Program-made: the position numbers and the translations under genes
Source: Ciceribacter sichuanensis
GTDB taxonomy: Bacteria; Pseudomonadota; Alphaproteobacteria; Rhizobiales; Rhizobiaceae
Length of the DNA stretch: 64,000 nucleotides
Direction of reading: 5' to 3'
Assembly (NCBI RefSeq): GCF_024055605.1
Contig: NZ_JAMXLX010000006.1
Location: 124,001 to 188,000, forward strand
Shown here: piece after piece, positions 36,887 through 46,053 of the stretch
Layout: each line of letters opens with the position of its first letter
Position numbering within the stretch: the stretch's first letter is position 1
The notes under the pieces: model-generated
What the model saw: only the letters and a program-made list of their open reading frames with translations
Told to the model about the DNA's origin: nothing
The model's database searches: none

Positions 36887-37726
36887 ATGCGAATGACAAA
36901 TTTCTCCGTGAAACTGGCGGGTGCGATTGCAGCGGCGTTGAGTTTCGGATTGCAGGCTCACGCCACTGGTGTCGGTGAGGCGCAAACCTTTGACGTCGAT
37001 GTTGCAATCGTATTTGCAGTTGATTTCTCATCATCGATCGATCCGGACACCGCCGACCTGCAAAGGAACGGGCATGTTACCGCACTCACTTCGCCGGAGT
37101 TCCTTGATGCCATTTCCAGCAATCGCCGGGGCTGCATCGGTGTAACTTACTTTGAATGGGCGAGCCCGGCACAGATCAGGGTCGTTCTTCCGTGGACGAG
37201 GATTTGCGGTCCGGCGGACGCCGAATCCGCCGCCCGGGTGATCGCCAACAAGGGCGACACCGGCTTCAGCCGCCGCGGCAGAGGCGGCACATCCATTTCC
37301 TCCGCCATCGATGTTGGAAGCCTGCTTCTCGACCGGTTTCCGGGAACCGCCGAAAGAAAGGTCATAGACATCTCCGGCAACGGAGAAAACAACGACGGCC
37401 TGCCCGTTCAGGAATCCAGGAGAAGGGCGGTAGCAAAGGGATACACCATAAATGCCATCGCCATCCCGGATGGAAGCGGCGAGAACCCCGGCCTTCTATT
37501 GGCCTCCTATTTTTCGGACAACGTCATAGGCGGTTTCAGCGCTTTCGTGATGGTGCCGAAGGCGGTCGGCGACTACACCACGGCTCTGCGTCGGAAGCTG
37601 ATAAGGGAGATCGCCCAAAGCGGTGATCCGTGTTCCCCGAAAGCCGGGGCGCGCTTTGGGTGGCCACCTTATACAACCATCGCGGACGCTCAATATCGTG
37701 CGTTCGAATGGATGGCGTCGCCTTGA
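36887..37726 (+). CDS. DUF1194 (von Willebrand factor A-like) exported protein
   Basis: A 279-residue protein with a signal peptide (residues 1-26, ending QAHA) and a DUF1194 domain, a von Willebrand A-like fold. The metal-site motif DFSSSIDPD is near residues 46-54; CIGVTYFEWAS, RRGRGGTSISSAID and KVIDISGNGENNDG follow. The family normally ends shortly after a (L)RRKLxxEI helix; here LRRKLIREI is followed by about 35 extra residues with two Trp, perhaps a read-through into non-conserved DNA. GGGAGGGACCT precedes the ATG. Function unknown; probably periplasmic. The 214 bp downstream hold no gene. Confidence 0.88.
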   Translation: MRMTNFSVKLAGAIAAALSFGLQAHATGVGEAQTFDVDVAIVFAVDFSSSIDPDTADLQRNGHVTALTSPEFLDAISSNRRGCIGVTYFEWASPAQIRVVLPWTRICGPADAESAARVIANKGDTGFSRRGRGGTSISSAIDVGSLLLDRFPGTAERKVIDISGNGENNDGLPVQESRRRAVAKGYTINAIAIPDGSGENPGLLLASYFSDNVIGGFSAFVMVPKAVGDYTTALRRKLIREIAQSGDPCSPKAGARFGWPPYTTIADAQYRAFEWMASP

Positions 37727-37940
37727 CGGGCGCCGCGCATTACGAAGGCAACCCGGTCTTTCTCACCGCTCCAGGGCAGGCGAGAAATCCCGGCGTGATT
37801 GCCAGCGCATTCGATGAGTGGACGGGAGCCGAAGCGATTCCCTCCCTGCATCGATCACCGGGGAAAGAATTGACCGCACGTTTGGACACAAGCCATTGGC
37901 GGCCGCGAGGCAGCCGTGCTTTTCGGGGCGGTATGATCGA

Positions 37941-38786
37941 TCACGCCGCCTTGAAAAGCGCGATCATCTTGCCGTCGGAGCGAGCCATTCGGCAGGAAAG
38001 CCCTCCCTCCTCTTCGGCCTTCACCAGCGTCACTTTCACATCCTCACCGGGGCGTAGGTTGCCCAGAAAGAAGACCTCACGACGTAAGGGCAGCTTCGAG
38101 ATGGCGGTCAACGTGCTCAATGCACGTGAAAAAATCGCCTGGAAGTTGGCGAAATACAGGAGGCCTGCGCCGTTGAAATCATGTTGCGGATCCGGTGTGA
38201 ACGAGAATTCGCGAAAGTGAGAGGTTTGTGCGCCGCTGTTGAGCGATGCTTCCGATGCCTGGCGCCGGATAATCGAGGCTGTATCGGCAAGCCGGCTCGT
38301 CGCAAAGGTGCGAATATCGCAACCTCTCTGATCAACGCGTGCCAGTGAGTGGTTGTCATTCTCCGTTCGGCGCGCAACGAAGGTGGAAACAAGCTCGACC
38401 TCGCAAACCGGGTAACCATCGATTGTCATTCGGTGACGGCTGCAATGCCTGCTTTTTGAGAGGAAGCAGAAGGAGGAGCGGATCTCCAGGACATCGTTGG
38501 CTCCCGCCATCTGCAGGCCCTCTCCGCGCTCCTCCAGCAGACTGGCGCAGATCGAGGCGTATGCTTCGCGCCCATCCGGTGTCCGGAAATCCGCATTATC
38601 CATGCCAAGCCGGAGGGCAAGCATCAACCAGTGACGGTGGCCGAGTTCCTTCATCAGCCAGGTTTCCGACAGTCCGCGCGGAGTGAGGTGGGGCATTCCG
38701 AGAAGAACAAACGGCTCCAGCGCCCGTTCCATGAACGTCCGCACCGAGGGCGTTGCTGCCCGTGGATCGAGAATGGCGATCGTCAT
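37941..38786 (-). CDS. LnmK/Pnap_2097-like double-hotdog protein
   Basis: A 281-residue protein that looks like the LnmK N-terminal/Pnap_2097 family: GMPHLTPRGLSETWLMKELG then HRHW at residues 30-54, and DFNGAGLLYFANFQAIF near residue 205, a hotdog-fold signature in which Asp/Asn lines the acyl site. LnmK is a bifunctional acyltransferase/decarboxylase of polyketide biosynthesis. The gene is three bases after the Nit1C flavoprotein gene on the same strand, so it appears to be the last member of the cluster. That suggests the cluster makes or modifies an acylated product. Family call from motif memory only. Confidence 0.65.
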   Translation of the reverse strand: MTIAILDPRAATPSVRTFMERALEPFVLLGMPHLTPRGLSETWLMKELGHRHWLMLALRLGMDNADFRTPDGREAYASICASLLEERGEGLQMAGANDVLEIRSSFCFLSKSRHCSRHRMTIDGYPVCEVELVSTFVARRTENDNHSLARVDQRGCDIRTFATSRLADTASIIRRQASEASLNSGAQTSHFREFSFTPDPQHDFNGAGLLYFANFQAIFSRALSTLTAISKLPLRREVFFLGNLRPGEDVKVTLVKAEEEGGLSCRMARSDGKMIALFKAA

Positions 38787-38789
38787 GGC

Positions 38790-40061
38790 TCAAGCACTTG
38801 CAGCCTGCTTGCCGACCGGTTCCCGGGCGTCAAGGTAGTCAACCAGATGACTTACGATGTGCTCGGCATCCCTGCCGACGGCGAGGAACCGGCCGGAACC
38901 CCAGGTCCAGAGCCAGGGCAGGCCGAGCACGTAGACGCCGTCGATGCCGGTCACGCCGCGCCGCTGGATGGGATAGCCGGTGCCGTCGAAGATCGGCAGG
39001 CCGACATAGGACCAGTCGGGGTGGAAGCCGGTCGCCCAGATGACGGAGGTGACGCCTTCGGCCTCGAGATCCAGTTCAGCGGGTTCGCTTTCCGGTTCCC
39101 ACAGAGGCACGTAAACGCTTGCCGGCGGCGCGTCGATGCCGTTTGCCGCGATATGGCGGTCGATCAGGGCGTTGATGCCGTTATAGACCTGATCGGCGCC
39201 GTCGAGATTGGCCTTGAGGTTCGGTTCGAACAGCATCCTGCCGCCGGCAACACCCTGCATGCGGCCGTAAAGCGACATGCCTTCGAGCGCGAATTTCCTG
39301 AGGTCGATGTCGCGTCCGCCATCCCGCCCGGTGAGATAGTGATTGGTGTCGTGCTTCTTCTTTGACATGCCGTCATGGGCGACAGTGATGTCGTACTGGC
39401 CGACATCGGCAAGCCAGTCGACAACGTCCCGGCCACGGTAGAAGCGGGCGCAGCGCGGCGCATTTCCGGTCACCATATGCACCTTGCGCCCGGCAAGATG
39501 CAGGTCTTCGGCGATCTGGCAGCCGGACTGGCCGGAGCCGACGACGATAACGGCGCCCTCCGGCAACTGGCCGGGATTGCGGTAGTCGGCGGTGTGAAGC
39601 TGCAGGATGTTTTCCGGCAGGCGCTCGGCGGCGCGCGGAATTGCCGGGCGGCTGTAGAGACTGGTGGCGAGGACCACGCTGTCGGCTGTCACCGTGCCGG
39701 CCGAAGTCTCGACCCTGAAGACGTCGCCGGTCTTCTCGACCGAGGTGACCGTCGTTCCTTCCAGAACCGGCGCGTCCACCTTCTTCACGAAGCGGTCGAC
39801 ATAGGCGAGGATCTGGTCCTTGACCATGAAACCGTGCGGATCGTCGCCGTCGTAGGGATGGTCGGGAAGCTGGCATTGCCAGTTCGGCGTCACGAGGCAG
39901 AAAGCATCCCAGCGCTCGTCTTTCCATTTGTGCGCCACGGTTTTCTTCTCGAAGACGATGTGATCGATACCGTGTTTCTTGAGATAGTGGCTGGCGGAAA
40001 GGCCGGCCTGCCCGCCGCCGATGATGACGGCGCTGTAGTGCGGCTTGAGGGACGAGGTCAT
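38790..40061 (-). CDS. MSMEG_0569 family flavin-dependent oxidoreductase (Nit1C cluster)
   Basis: A 423-residue flavoprotein of the MSMEG_0569 family, always found with Nit1-type nitrilase clusters. FAD motif VIIGGGQAGLSASHYLKKHG is near residues 12-31, and the NAD(P)H motif VIVVGSGQSGCQIAEDLHL near 170-190. GRDVVDWLADVG and the TGFHPDW near the C terminus are typical. Likely a monooxygenase or oxidase; the natural substrate is unknown. It follows the small MSMEG_0570 gene by 14 bp and runs into the LnmK-like gene. Confidence 0.93.
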   Translation of the reverse strand: MTSSLKPHYSAVIIGGGQAGLSASHYLKKHGIDHIVFEKKTVAHKWKDERWDAFCLVTPNWQCQLPDHPYDGDDPHGFMVKDQILAYVDRFVKKVDAPVLEGTTVTSVEKTGDVFRVETSAGTVTADSVVLATSLYSRPAIPRAAERLPENILQLHTADYRNPGQLPEGAVIVVGSGQSGCQIAEDLHLAGRKVHMVTGNAPRCARFYRGRDVVDWLADVGQYDITVAHDGMSKKKHDTNHYLTGRDGGRDIDLRKFALEGMSLYGRMQGVAGGRMLFEPNLKANLDGADQVYNGINALIDRHIAANGIDAPPASVYVPLWEPESEPAELDLEAEGVTSVIWATGFHPDWSYVGLPIFDGTGYPIQRRGVTGIDGVYVLGLPWLWTWGSGRFLAVGRDAEHIVSHLVDYLDAREPVGKQAASA

Positions 40062-40075
40062 GGACGTGGTTCCTT

Positions 40076-40363
40076 TCAGAGGATGAAACTTTGGCAGCGG
40101 ACGAGGGCGTCAGCGTCGTGGAGGAAGGGCGTGCCGGCGGCCTCGATGCGGGCGAGTTGGCCGCGGGCAAGCGAACAGGGATGACCGTATTTCGCCTCGA
40201 CCCGGTCGCTGGCAATCGTCAGGGCCTTGCGGCTGCGCTCGAGAAAATCGCGGACCGGATAGGTCCGGCCCTCCTCGAGGAAATCCCTGATGACGAGCGA
40301 GGGTGAGTAACAGGTCTCCTCCCGGCCATCCGGCCAGGCGATGACGAAGCGCATTTCAGGCAT
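40076..40363 (-). CDS. MSMEG_0570 family nitrogen starvation response protein
   Basis: A 95-residue soluble protein of the MSMEG_0570 family: MRFVIAWPDGREETCYSPS at the start, then FLEEGRTYPVRDFLERSRKAL. Only known as a constant companion of Nit1C genes; no activity established. Overlaps the glycosyltransferase gene by eight bases, so translation is coupled. Confidence 0.9.
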   Translation of the reverse strand: MPEMRFVIAWPDGREETCYSPSLVIRDFLEEGRTYPVRDFLERSRKALTIASDRVEAKYGHPCSLARGQLARIEAAGTPFLHDADALVRCQSFIL

Positions 40364-41510
40364 GGATGGCCTCCTTCAGCGATGCATAGGCGGAGAGATG
40401 AGCCTCGCCGACGCGCCGCCACGAGAAGCGGGCGGCAACGTCGAGGCCGCGCGGAATGATCCGGTCACGGATCTGCGGCACGAGGGAAAGGGCCATCGCC
40501 TCGGCAATGGATGCGGGATGGTGGGGATCGCACCAGATTGCGTCGTCGGTGGAGAGATATTCCGTGAAGGGCGCGATGGAGGAGACGATGGCGGGAACGC
40601 CGCTGGCCATGGCCTCCAGCACCACCAGCCCGAACCCCTCCTTCAGCGAGGGAAAGACCAGGGCATCGGCAAGCCGGTAGAGATTGGGCATGTCCCTGTC
40701 GGCAACCGGACCGATCAGATGCACTGCGGCGGCGTGTTCGCGCAGCATGGCGAGTTCGGAGCGGAATTCCTCCTGGTAGTCGTGATGATCGAGCAGCGAT
40801 GCACCACCGGCAATCAAAAGCTGGGCATCAGGCTGAACGACGCGCAGCTGCCGGAAGGCATCGAGGATTGCGATCGTGTTCTTGCGTGCCTCCACGCCGC
40901 CGACGCTCAGAAACGTCGGACCGGGTGGCAGTTCGAGGCGGTCGCGCAGCGCCGTCTGTTCGCCGTTCCAGACGGGCGCGAAACGATCGACATCGACGCC
41001 ATTGCCGACGACGGTGGCCGTCTGCCCGCGCTCCAGCAGCGCCTGTCGCCATGTTACACTGACGGTGAAGAAGACGTCCGCCATGTCGATCGACCGATCC
41101 TGCAATTCCATGAGACGCGGATCGGTGAACTGGTCGATGTGATGCACGGTCCGGACGAAAGCCGGGATCAGGCCGCGTTGCTTCAAGGTCGCGAGCGCAT
41201 TGCCGGAGATGCCGTCATGGGCGTGGAAGATATCGAAATCCCGCGCCGCCGGGTTCTCGAAATGCCTGACGTAATCGGCAATCCGCTGCTCCACCATCGC
41301 CGTCATGCCGGCCGGTGCTGGATCGGCGGGGATGCACACTGTGCCGCAGGCGGGGTTGCGGAAGAAGCCCGCGCCCTTCGCATCCGGGGCATGCAACACC
41401 ACCTCATGGCCAAGAGCGGTCAAGGCTTCGGAAAGCTGCATGGCATGCACCACCCCGCCGCGGGGATTGGTGGAATGTGTGAGCATGGCGATGCGCAGCA
41501 GCCGGTTCAT
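40356..41510 (-). CDS. MSMEG_0565 family glycosyltransferase (Nit1C cluster)
   Basis: A 384-residue GT4-type (GT-B fold) glycosyltransferase. It opens LRIAMLTHSTNPRGGVVHAMQ, has DIFHAHDGISG, FLSVGGVEARKNT at the nucleotide-sugar domain, and the donor-binding EX7E in PSLKEGFGLVVLEAMASG. Assigned to the MSMEG_0565 family by its position in the cluster and N-terminal pattern. It implies that the Nit1C product or an intermediate is glycosylated. ATGA overlap with the AIR-synthase-like gene. Confidence 0.92.
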   Translation of the reverse strand: MNRLLRIAMLTHSTNPRGGVVHAMQLSEALTALGHEVVLHAPDAKGAGFFRNPACGTVCIPADPAPAGMTAMVEQRIADYVRHFENPAARDFDIFHAHDGISGNALATLKQRGLIPAFVRTVHHIDQFTDPRLMELQDRSIDMADVFFTVSVTWRQALLERGQTATVVGNGVDVDRFAPVWNGEQTALRDRLELPPGPTFLSVGGVEARKNTIAILDAFRQLRVVQPDAQLLIAGGASLLDHHDYQEEFRSELAMLREHAAAVHLIGPVADRDMPNLYRLADALVFPSLKEGFGLVVLEAMASGVPAIVSSIAPFTEYLSTDDAIWCDPHHPASIAEAMALSLVPQIRDRIIPRGLDVAARFSWRRVGEAHLSAYASLKEAIHA

Positions 41511-42487
41511 GCGGCCTCCTCCCGTCGAGCGAGTTGCAACAGCGGCGTTCGGGCATGGTCACGGATGACCGCGCGGACGCCATCGGCGTTGATGGCGACC
41601 TCGCTGCCGGCGGTGACGGCGCCGATAGCGGCGGCCACGATGCCGCGCGCGGAAAACTTATGAAGGACAGCTGCGACATTGTCCGGCGGAACGGACACGA
41701 GGTAGCCGAAGCTCGGAAAGGTGGCGAGCCAGCGGTCGAGGGCGACGCCCGCCGGCAGGGGAATGGCGGAGACGTCGATCTCGATGCCGACCCCGGAACA
41801 TTCCGCCAGCATGATGGCCGTGCCGGGAATGCCGCCCTGGCTGATGTCCTTGGCGGCGAATGCCAGTCCGGCCTCTGCGATTTCAGGCAGGATTTCGAGG
41901 TCGCCGCGCAGGCGGGCGGGCGGCGCGTCGGTCGCCGCTTCCCAGTTGTTGAAGGGTTCCCGGTAGCGTCCGCGGTGGTCTATCGCCGCGATCAGCACGT
42001 CGCCCGGTTTCGCGTCGAAGCTTGTCAGCAGGCTTGACGCTCGTCCGAGGATGGCGACGGACAACTGGCTGCGATCGGTGCGGATATTGGTATGACCGCC
42101 GACAATCGGTATGCCGAAGGTCCTCGCGGCAGCGCGCATGCCTTCCAGAACCGGGGCAGCACCCGCTTCGCCATTCGCCCAGACGGCATCGACCACGGCA
42201 ATCGCCCGCCCGCCCATGGCGGCGACGTCGGAGATGTTGACCATCACGCCGCACCAGCCGGCAAACCACGGATCGGCGGCGACGAATTCGTTGATGAAGC
42301 CCTCGATGGCGAACAGAAGATAACCGTCGCCATCGGGAAGTGCGGCGCAATCGTCGCCGACGGCGACAGGCTGGCCGGCAAGGCCGAGGCTTTCCGCGAC
42401 CGTGCCGATATCCGCCTTGGCGGCGATGCCGCCGGACGCCGAGAGATTGGTGGCAAGAGCCGGGATGTCGATGGCGGTCATGGTCAC
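41507..42487 (-). CDS. Sll0787 family AIR synthase-like protein (Nit1C cluster)
   Basis: A 326-residue member of the PurM/ThiL/SelD/HypE ATP-dependent superfamily, sll0787 family. It has the N-terminal VGDDCAALPDGDGYLLFAIEG (metal and ATP binding, shown in part), GWCGVMVNISDVAAMGG, VGGHTNIRTDRSQL, and GGIPGTAIMLAEC. Such enzymes activate a carbonyl or thiocarboxylate oxygen by phosphorylation, then close or dehydrate. Four-base overlaps on both sides. Role in nitrile/cyanide nitrogen metabolism is inferred from the cluster. Confidence 0.93.
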   Translation of the reverse strand: MTMTAIDIPALATNLSASGGIAAKADIGTVAESLGLAGQPVAVGDDCAALPDGDGYLLFAIEGFINEFVAADPWFAGWCGVMVNISDVAAMGGRAIAVVDAVWANGEAGAAPVLEGMRAAARTFGIPIVGGHTNIRTDRSQLSVAILGRASSLLTSFDAKPGDVLIAAIDHRGRYREPFNNWEAATDAPPARLRGDLEILPEIAEAGLAFAAKDISQGGIPGTAIMLAECSGVGIEIDVSAIPLPAGVALDRWLATFPSFGYLVSVPPDNVAAVLHKFSARGIVAAAIGAVTAGSEVAINADGVRAVIRDHARTPLLQLARREEAA

Positions 42488-43026
42488 GCCGCCTTTTTCG
42501 GGAGGGCGACGAAGCCCGCTTCGGGGGTCGCGCAGGGCGGATACCAGGCGAGGTCCGCCTTCATGCGCAGATGCGGCTTGCCGTAGATCTCGAATTCCTC
42601 GACCACATCCCAGTGCAGCCGGCGAAAGAGCAGTCCGTTCTGCGGTTGCACATTGGCGAGAAAGGTATGGCAGCCCATCGCATTGGCGGAGGAGACGGCA
42701 AGCCTGATCAGCGTTGCGCCGAGCGCACCGATCTTGCGGAAATCCTCATGCACCGCGAGCCTGGAGCCCCACCACAGGCCCGGGGTTTCCTGATGGATGC
42801 GGACGGTGCCGACCAGCCGGTCGGCGGTCACCCCCATCATCGACAGCGCGACGATGGGGATCGCATGATCGTCGATGGCATCGCGGTCATCGCCCTGGAA
42901 GATCTTCTGTTCCTCGCAGAAGACGGCGCGGCGAAGCGCATGCGCTTCCTGCCGCTCCCATGCGGATGTCGCGAACTTCACCTGGAATTCACCGGCCTGA
43001 TATGGCGCGAAGGGCTCGAAGATCAT
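42484..43026 (-). CDS. MSMEG_0567/Sll0786 family N-acetyltransferase (Nit1C cluster)
   Basis: A 180-residue GNAT-fold acetyltransferase. VKFATSAWERQEAHALRRAV and FCEEQKIF begin the protein; the acetyl-CoA region includes RLVGTVRIHQETPGLWWGSRLAV and GALGATLIRLAVSSANAMGC (each shown in part). Acyl acceptor unknown. ATGA overlaps with the AIR-synthase-like gene downstream and the radical SAM gene upstream show tight coupling. Confidence 0.92.
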   Translation of the reverse strand: MIFEPFAPYQAGEFQVKFATSAWERQEAHALRRAVFCEEQKIFQGDDRDAIDDHAIPIVALSMMGVTADRLVGTVRIHQETPGLWWGSRLAVHEDFRKIGALGATLIRLAVSSANAMGCHTFLANVQPQNGLLFRRLHWDVVEEFEIYGKPHLRMKADLAWYPPCATPEAGFVALPKKAA

Positions 43027-44141
43027 TTCGTCAGCATCCTTTCATAGGTGGAAAGGGCCGAGCAGGCGCCGCATTTGCCGCAGCCGGCCTTGATGTCGAC
43101 CGCCTTGAGACCGCTGTCGACCAGCATTCTCGACAGCGGTCCGAGGATCGAATGCATGAAGTCGGGCTTCGGACCGGCATGGCTTTCAAGCGGCGTTCCG
43201 GAAATCGGCACGAAGGGCACGACGAAGGGATAGACGCCGATCGCCACCAGTCTTTCGCAGATGTCGAGGATCGCCTCACGCGTATCGCCAAGGCCGGCGA
43301 GAATGTAGGTGGAGACCTGCCCGCGGCCGAAGACTTCGACGGCCGCCTTGAACGAGGACATGTATTTCTCGATGGAGACCTGCGCCTTGCCGGGCATGAT
43401 GCGGTCGCGGACTTCGGGCGTGACGACTTCGAGATGCATGCCGAGCGCGTCCACGCCCGCATCCTTCATCACCTGAAACCAACCGTCGTCTTCGGGCGGT
43501 TCGCATTGCGCCTGGATCGGCAGGTCGACGGCCGCCTTGATGGCCCGCGCGCTGTCGGCGAGGATCGCGGCACCCCGGTCCGATCCCTTCGGCGTGCCGG
43601 TGGTCATGACCATATGCCTGACGCCATCGAGTTCGACTGCGGCCTTCGCCACCTCCGCAAGCTGCTCAGGCGTCTTGTGGGCGATCGTGCGTCCAGCCGC
43701 CAGCGACTGGCCGATGGCACAGAACTGACAGGTCTTTGTCCGGCTCTGATAGCGGATGCAGGTTTGCAGCACGGTTGTCGCCAGCACGTCGCGGCCATGC
43801 AGCACCGCGATCTGCGAATAGGGGATGCCGTCCGCCGTCGAGCGTTCGTAAAAGCGCGGCCGCAACGGAAAGGAAACCTCGCCCAGCACCTGACCGTCGC
43901 GACTGATCCGGCTTTTCCCGGTCTCGTCGGGTTTTTCCACCAGATAGGGGCTTTCGAATGCCGGTGCGGTATGAACCGGCACCATGACGGTCATACCGTC
44001 GATGGTCATGGGCTTGTGGTCGGACGGGCCTGCACCGCCGCGGCGGCTTTCCTGACCCGCTTTCGGATCAACCAGCCTGGCTCCGAAGGACTGCAACTCG
44101 TTGATCAGGATCTCGGTCGAAAGACGTGTCGCGGTTTCCAT
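43023..44141 (-). CDS. MSMEG_0568 family radical SAM protein (Nit1C cluster)
   Basis: A 372-residue BioB-like radical SAM enzyme. The cluster-binding cysteines are Cys128, Cys138 and Cys141, a CX9CX2C spacing instead of the usual CX3CX2C, followed by [13 protein letters not shown] second Cys motif, CX2CX2C, is at residues 354-360 (CGKCGAC), which may bind an auxiliary cluster. ATG 44141 has CAAGGAGCAG upstream; the frame is open further but is not conserved-looking. Reaction unknown; in the cluster it follows the nitrilase. Its start lies inside the nitrilase gene by 74 bp. Confidence 0.93.
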   Translation of the reverse strand: METATRLSTEILINELQSFGARLVDPKAGQESRRGGAGPSDHKPMTIDGMTVMVPVHTAPAFESPYLVEKPDETGKSRISRDGQVLGEVSFPLRPRFYERSTADGIPYSQIAVLHGRDVLATTVLQTCIRYQSRTKTCQFCAIGQSLAAGRTIAHKTPEQLAEVAKAAVELDGVRHMVMTTGTPKGSDRGAAILADSARAIKAAVDLPIQAQCEPPEDDGWFQVMKDAGVDALGMHLEVVTPEVRDRIMPGKAQVSIEKYMSSFKAAVEVFGRGQVSTYILAGLGDTREAILDICERLVAIGVYPFVVPFVPISGTPLESHAGPKPDFMHSILGPLSRMLVDSGLKAVDIKAGCGKCGACSALSTYERMLTK

Positions 44142-45129
44142 CGTTGCTGCTCCTTGCAGTCGGGGTTTCGAAAGAGTTCTGGGAAGCGACCATCGGCGCC
44201 GTGGCGCGGCCGTCGATGACCAGATGCAGCAGTTCGGGGCGGGCATAGTGGCCGACCGAGTCCATCATCCGCTTGCGCTTGACGATGAGGCTCATGTCGA
44301 GATCGGCAATCAGGATGCCCTCGCCCTCGGTAATCGGGGGAGCGAGATGCTTGCCCTCGGGGGAGACGATGGCCGTCATGCACCCGCCGCGCAGCGCCTT
44401 CTGCAGGCTCTGGTCGGGGGTGATCGAGACAATCTGCTCATCGGTGAGCCAGCCGGTGGCATTGACGACGAAGCAGCCGCTCTCCAGCGCGTGATGGCGG
44501 ATGGTCACCTCCATCTGCTCGGCGAAGATCGGCCCGACCATCGAACCGGGAAACTGGGCGACATGGATTTCCTCGTGCTGCGCCATCAGCGCGTAGCGGG
44601 CGAGAGGATTGTAATGTTCCCAGCAGGCGAGAGCGCCGATGCGGCCGACGCCGCTTTCGACGACGGTCAATCCCGAGCCGTCGCCCTGCCCCCAGATCAT
44701 CCGCTCATGGAAGGTCGGCGTGATCTTGCGCCGCTTCAGGATGAGCTTGCCGTCGGCATCGAAGAGAAGCTGGGTGTTGTAGAGGGAGCCGTGATCGCGC
44801 TCGTTGACGCCAAGCGCCACCACGATGCCGTGTTCGCGGGCGGCGCTTGCCACCGCATCGGTCGCGGCACTCGGCACCGTCACGGCCTCTTCATAGAGGC
44901 GAACATGTTCGCGGCCGGAAAGCACCGGTGGCAGAACGAAGGAGAAATAGGGATACCAGGGAACGAAAGTCTCCGGAAAGACGATGAGCTCGGACCCCTT
45001 GGATGCCGCTTCCCTGATGGTTTCCAGTACGCGCTCCAGTGTTTTCTCGCGGGAAACCAGGTCCGGCGCGATCTGGGCGGCGGCCGCCCTGACCGTCGAT
45101 TTCCGCATGGTCGTGTTCTTCTCCATCAT
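44068..45129 (-). CDS. Nit6803-type nitrilase (Nit1C cluster)
   Basis: A 353-residue aliphatic nitrilase of the Synechocystis Nit6803 type, which hydrolyses nitriles to carboxylic acid and ammonia. The catalytic triad is Glu53 ([10 protein letters not shown]), Lys135 (LKRRKITPT) and Cys169 (LACWEHYNP). Two consecutive ATGs follow GGAGGATCTG. The C-terminal 24 residues overlap the radical SAM gene in another frame (74 bp), longer than the four-base overlaps elsewhere in the operon. It is the diagnostic enzyme of the cluster, which has been linked to use of cyanide as nitrogen source; a nitrile formed from cyanide is the presumed substrate. Confidence 0.95.
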   Translation of the reverse strand: MMEKNTTMRKSTVRAAAAQIAPDLVSREKTLERVLETIREAASKGSELIVFPETFVPWYPYFSFVLPPVLSGREHVRLYEEAVTVPSAATDAVASAAREHGIVVALGVNERDHGSLYNTQLLFDADGKLILKRRKITPTFHERMIWGQGDGSGLTVVESGVGRIGALACWEHYNPLARYALMAQHEEIHVAQFPGSMVGPIFAEQMEVTIRHHALESGCFVVNATGWLTDEQIVSITPDQSLQKALRGGCMTAIVSPEGKHLAPPITEGEGILIADLDMSLIVKRKRMMDSVGHYARPELLHLVIDGRATAPMVASQNSFETPTARSSNDGNRDTSFDRDPDQRVAVLRSQAG

Positions 45130-45197
45130 CAGATCCTCCGGTTGGAATTGCGGAGGCGGAGCCGATGAACTCCGCCTTCCGGCTGCGCGAGTGCTCG

Positions 45198-45680
45198 TCA
45201 GAGCGTCCAGGTGTCGAGGATGAAGGCGCCGTCGCGGCGGTGGATCAGGATCAGGTCCAGCACGTCGAGCGGATTGATCGGCCGGATGCCGGGAATGAGC
45301 GAGGGTTCGCCATGCCCGTAAAGCGCCTGAAGCGCGAACCGGCAGGCATAGACCTTGCCGCCTTCTTCCATGAAACCCTTGAGCTGGTTGTTGAAGTTCA
45401 GATGTCCGGGAAAGGCTTCGGCTCCGAGCTTGGGAAAGCCGCGCTGCACGCCGAGCGTGACGCCGGGGCCGTAAAGGAGAATGGAGGTTTCGAAGCCCTT
45501 TCGCTTCAGGCGCTTCGCCTGCAACAGGTTGACGAGGCCGATCGATCCCTCGAAGGCGACGGTGTGAAAGGTGATGAGGGCTTTTTCGCCTTCCTTGGCC
45601 TGGACGTCCTCGAAGACCTTTTCCTCGTAGTCGACGAAGAAATCTCCATCGGCGTGGGCCGGTGCGGTAACTGCGGGCAT
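45198..45680 (-). CDS. MSMEG_0572/Sll0783 family nitrogen starvation response protein
   Basis: A 160-residue protein, first gene of the Nit1C operon. The family pattern is clear: [52 protein letters not shown] and [17 protein letters not shown]. Its fold resembles DsrE-like proteins and it is induced by nitrogen starvation in cyanobacteria; biochemical role unknown. AGGAG precedes the ATG. The 360 bp upstream, up to the MocR gene, hold the divergent promoters and operator sites. Confidence 0.93.
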   Translation of the reverse strand: MPAVTAPAHADGDFFVDYEEKVFEDVQAKEGEKALITFHTVAFEGSIGLVNLLQAKRLKRKGFETSILLYGPGVTLGVQRGFPKLGAEAFPGHLNFNNQLKGFMEEGGKVYACRFALQALYGHGEPSLIPGIRPINPLDVLDLILIHRRDGAFILDTWTL

Positions 45681-45885
45681 GAATGGCTCCTGTGTTTGAA
45701 GTCAGGCCCCGGAGTGGGGTACAGCCATTCAATTGCAAGCATTGTGCCAGTATTGTATTTGCCTAATTTGCAATCAAATCGTGATTTTTTGCATTCAAAA
45801 ATACAGTCAATAATCGACATAGACTTGAGAAGAGTCAAAAATAGCGGCAAAGCTCTGCTGAAAACGAAATCATCAATATCAAAAA

Positions 45886-45908
45886 TGAATGCAATCAATA
45901 TGCATTCA
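45886..45908. promoter_or_regulatory. Candidate MocR operator in the Nit1C/MocR divergent region
   Basis: TGAATGCA (45886-45893), seven bases, TGCATTCA (45901-45908): a perfect inverted repeat in an AT-rich stretch. A further half site TGCATTCA is at 45790-45797. A 16-base direct repeat ATACAGTCAAT(A/C)ATCG occurs at 45801-45816 and 46013-46028. Copies of the same palindrome recur after the MocR gene at 47524-47559, which supports a real regulator site. Confidence 0.65.
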
Positions 45909-46053
45909 TTGCGATTTCCCGGCGTCGTCCGAGCCGGCCGGCGCGCCGGGGCAAGGGAACATGCGTCGCATTGTCCATGCTTTCGCAGGTGACATGGATG
46001 TCGGGCAACAATATACAGTCAATCATCGCCTTGACCAATGGATGCCGCACGAG

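Noticed and set aside
37630..38220. Plus-strand open frame of 196 codons after the DUF1194 gene
   Set aside because: It overlaps the LnmK-like gene in antisense and shows no recognisable domain or clear ribosome binding site.
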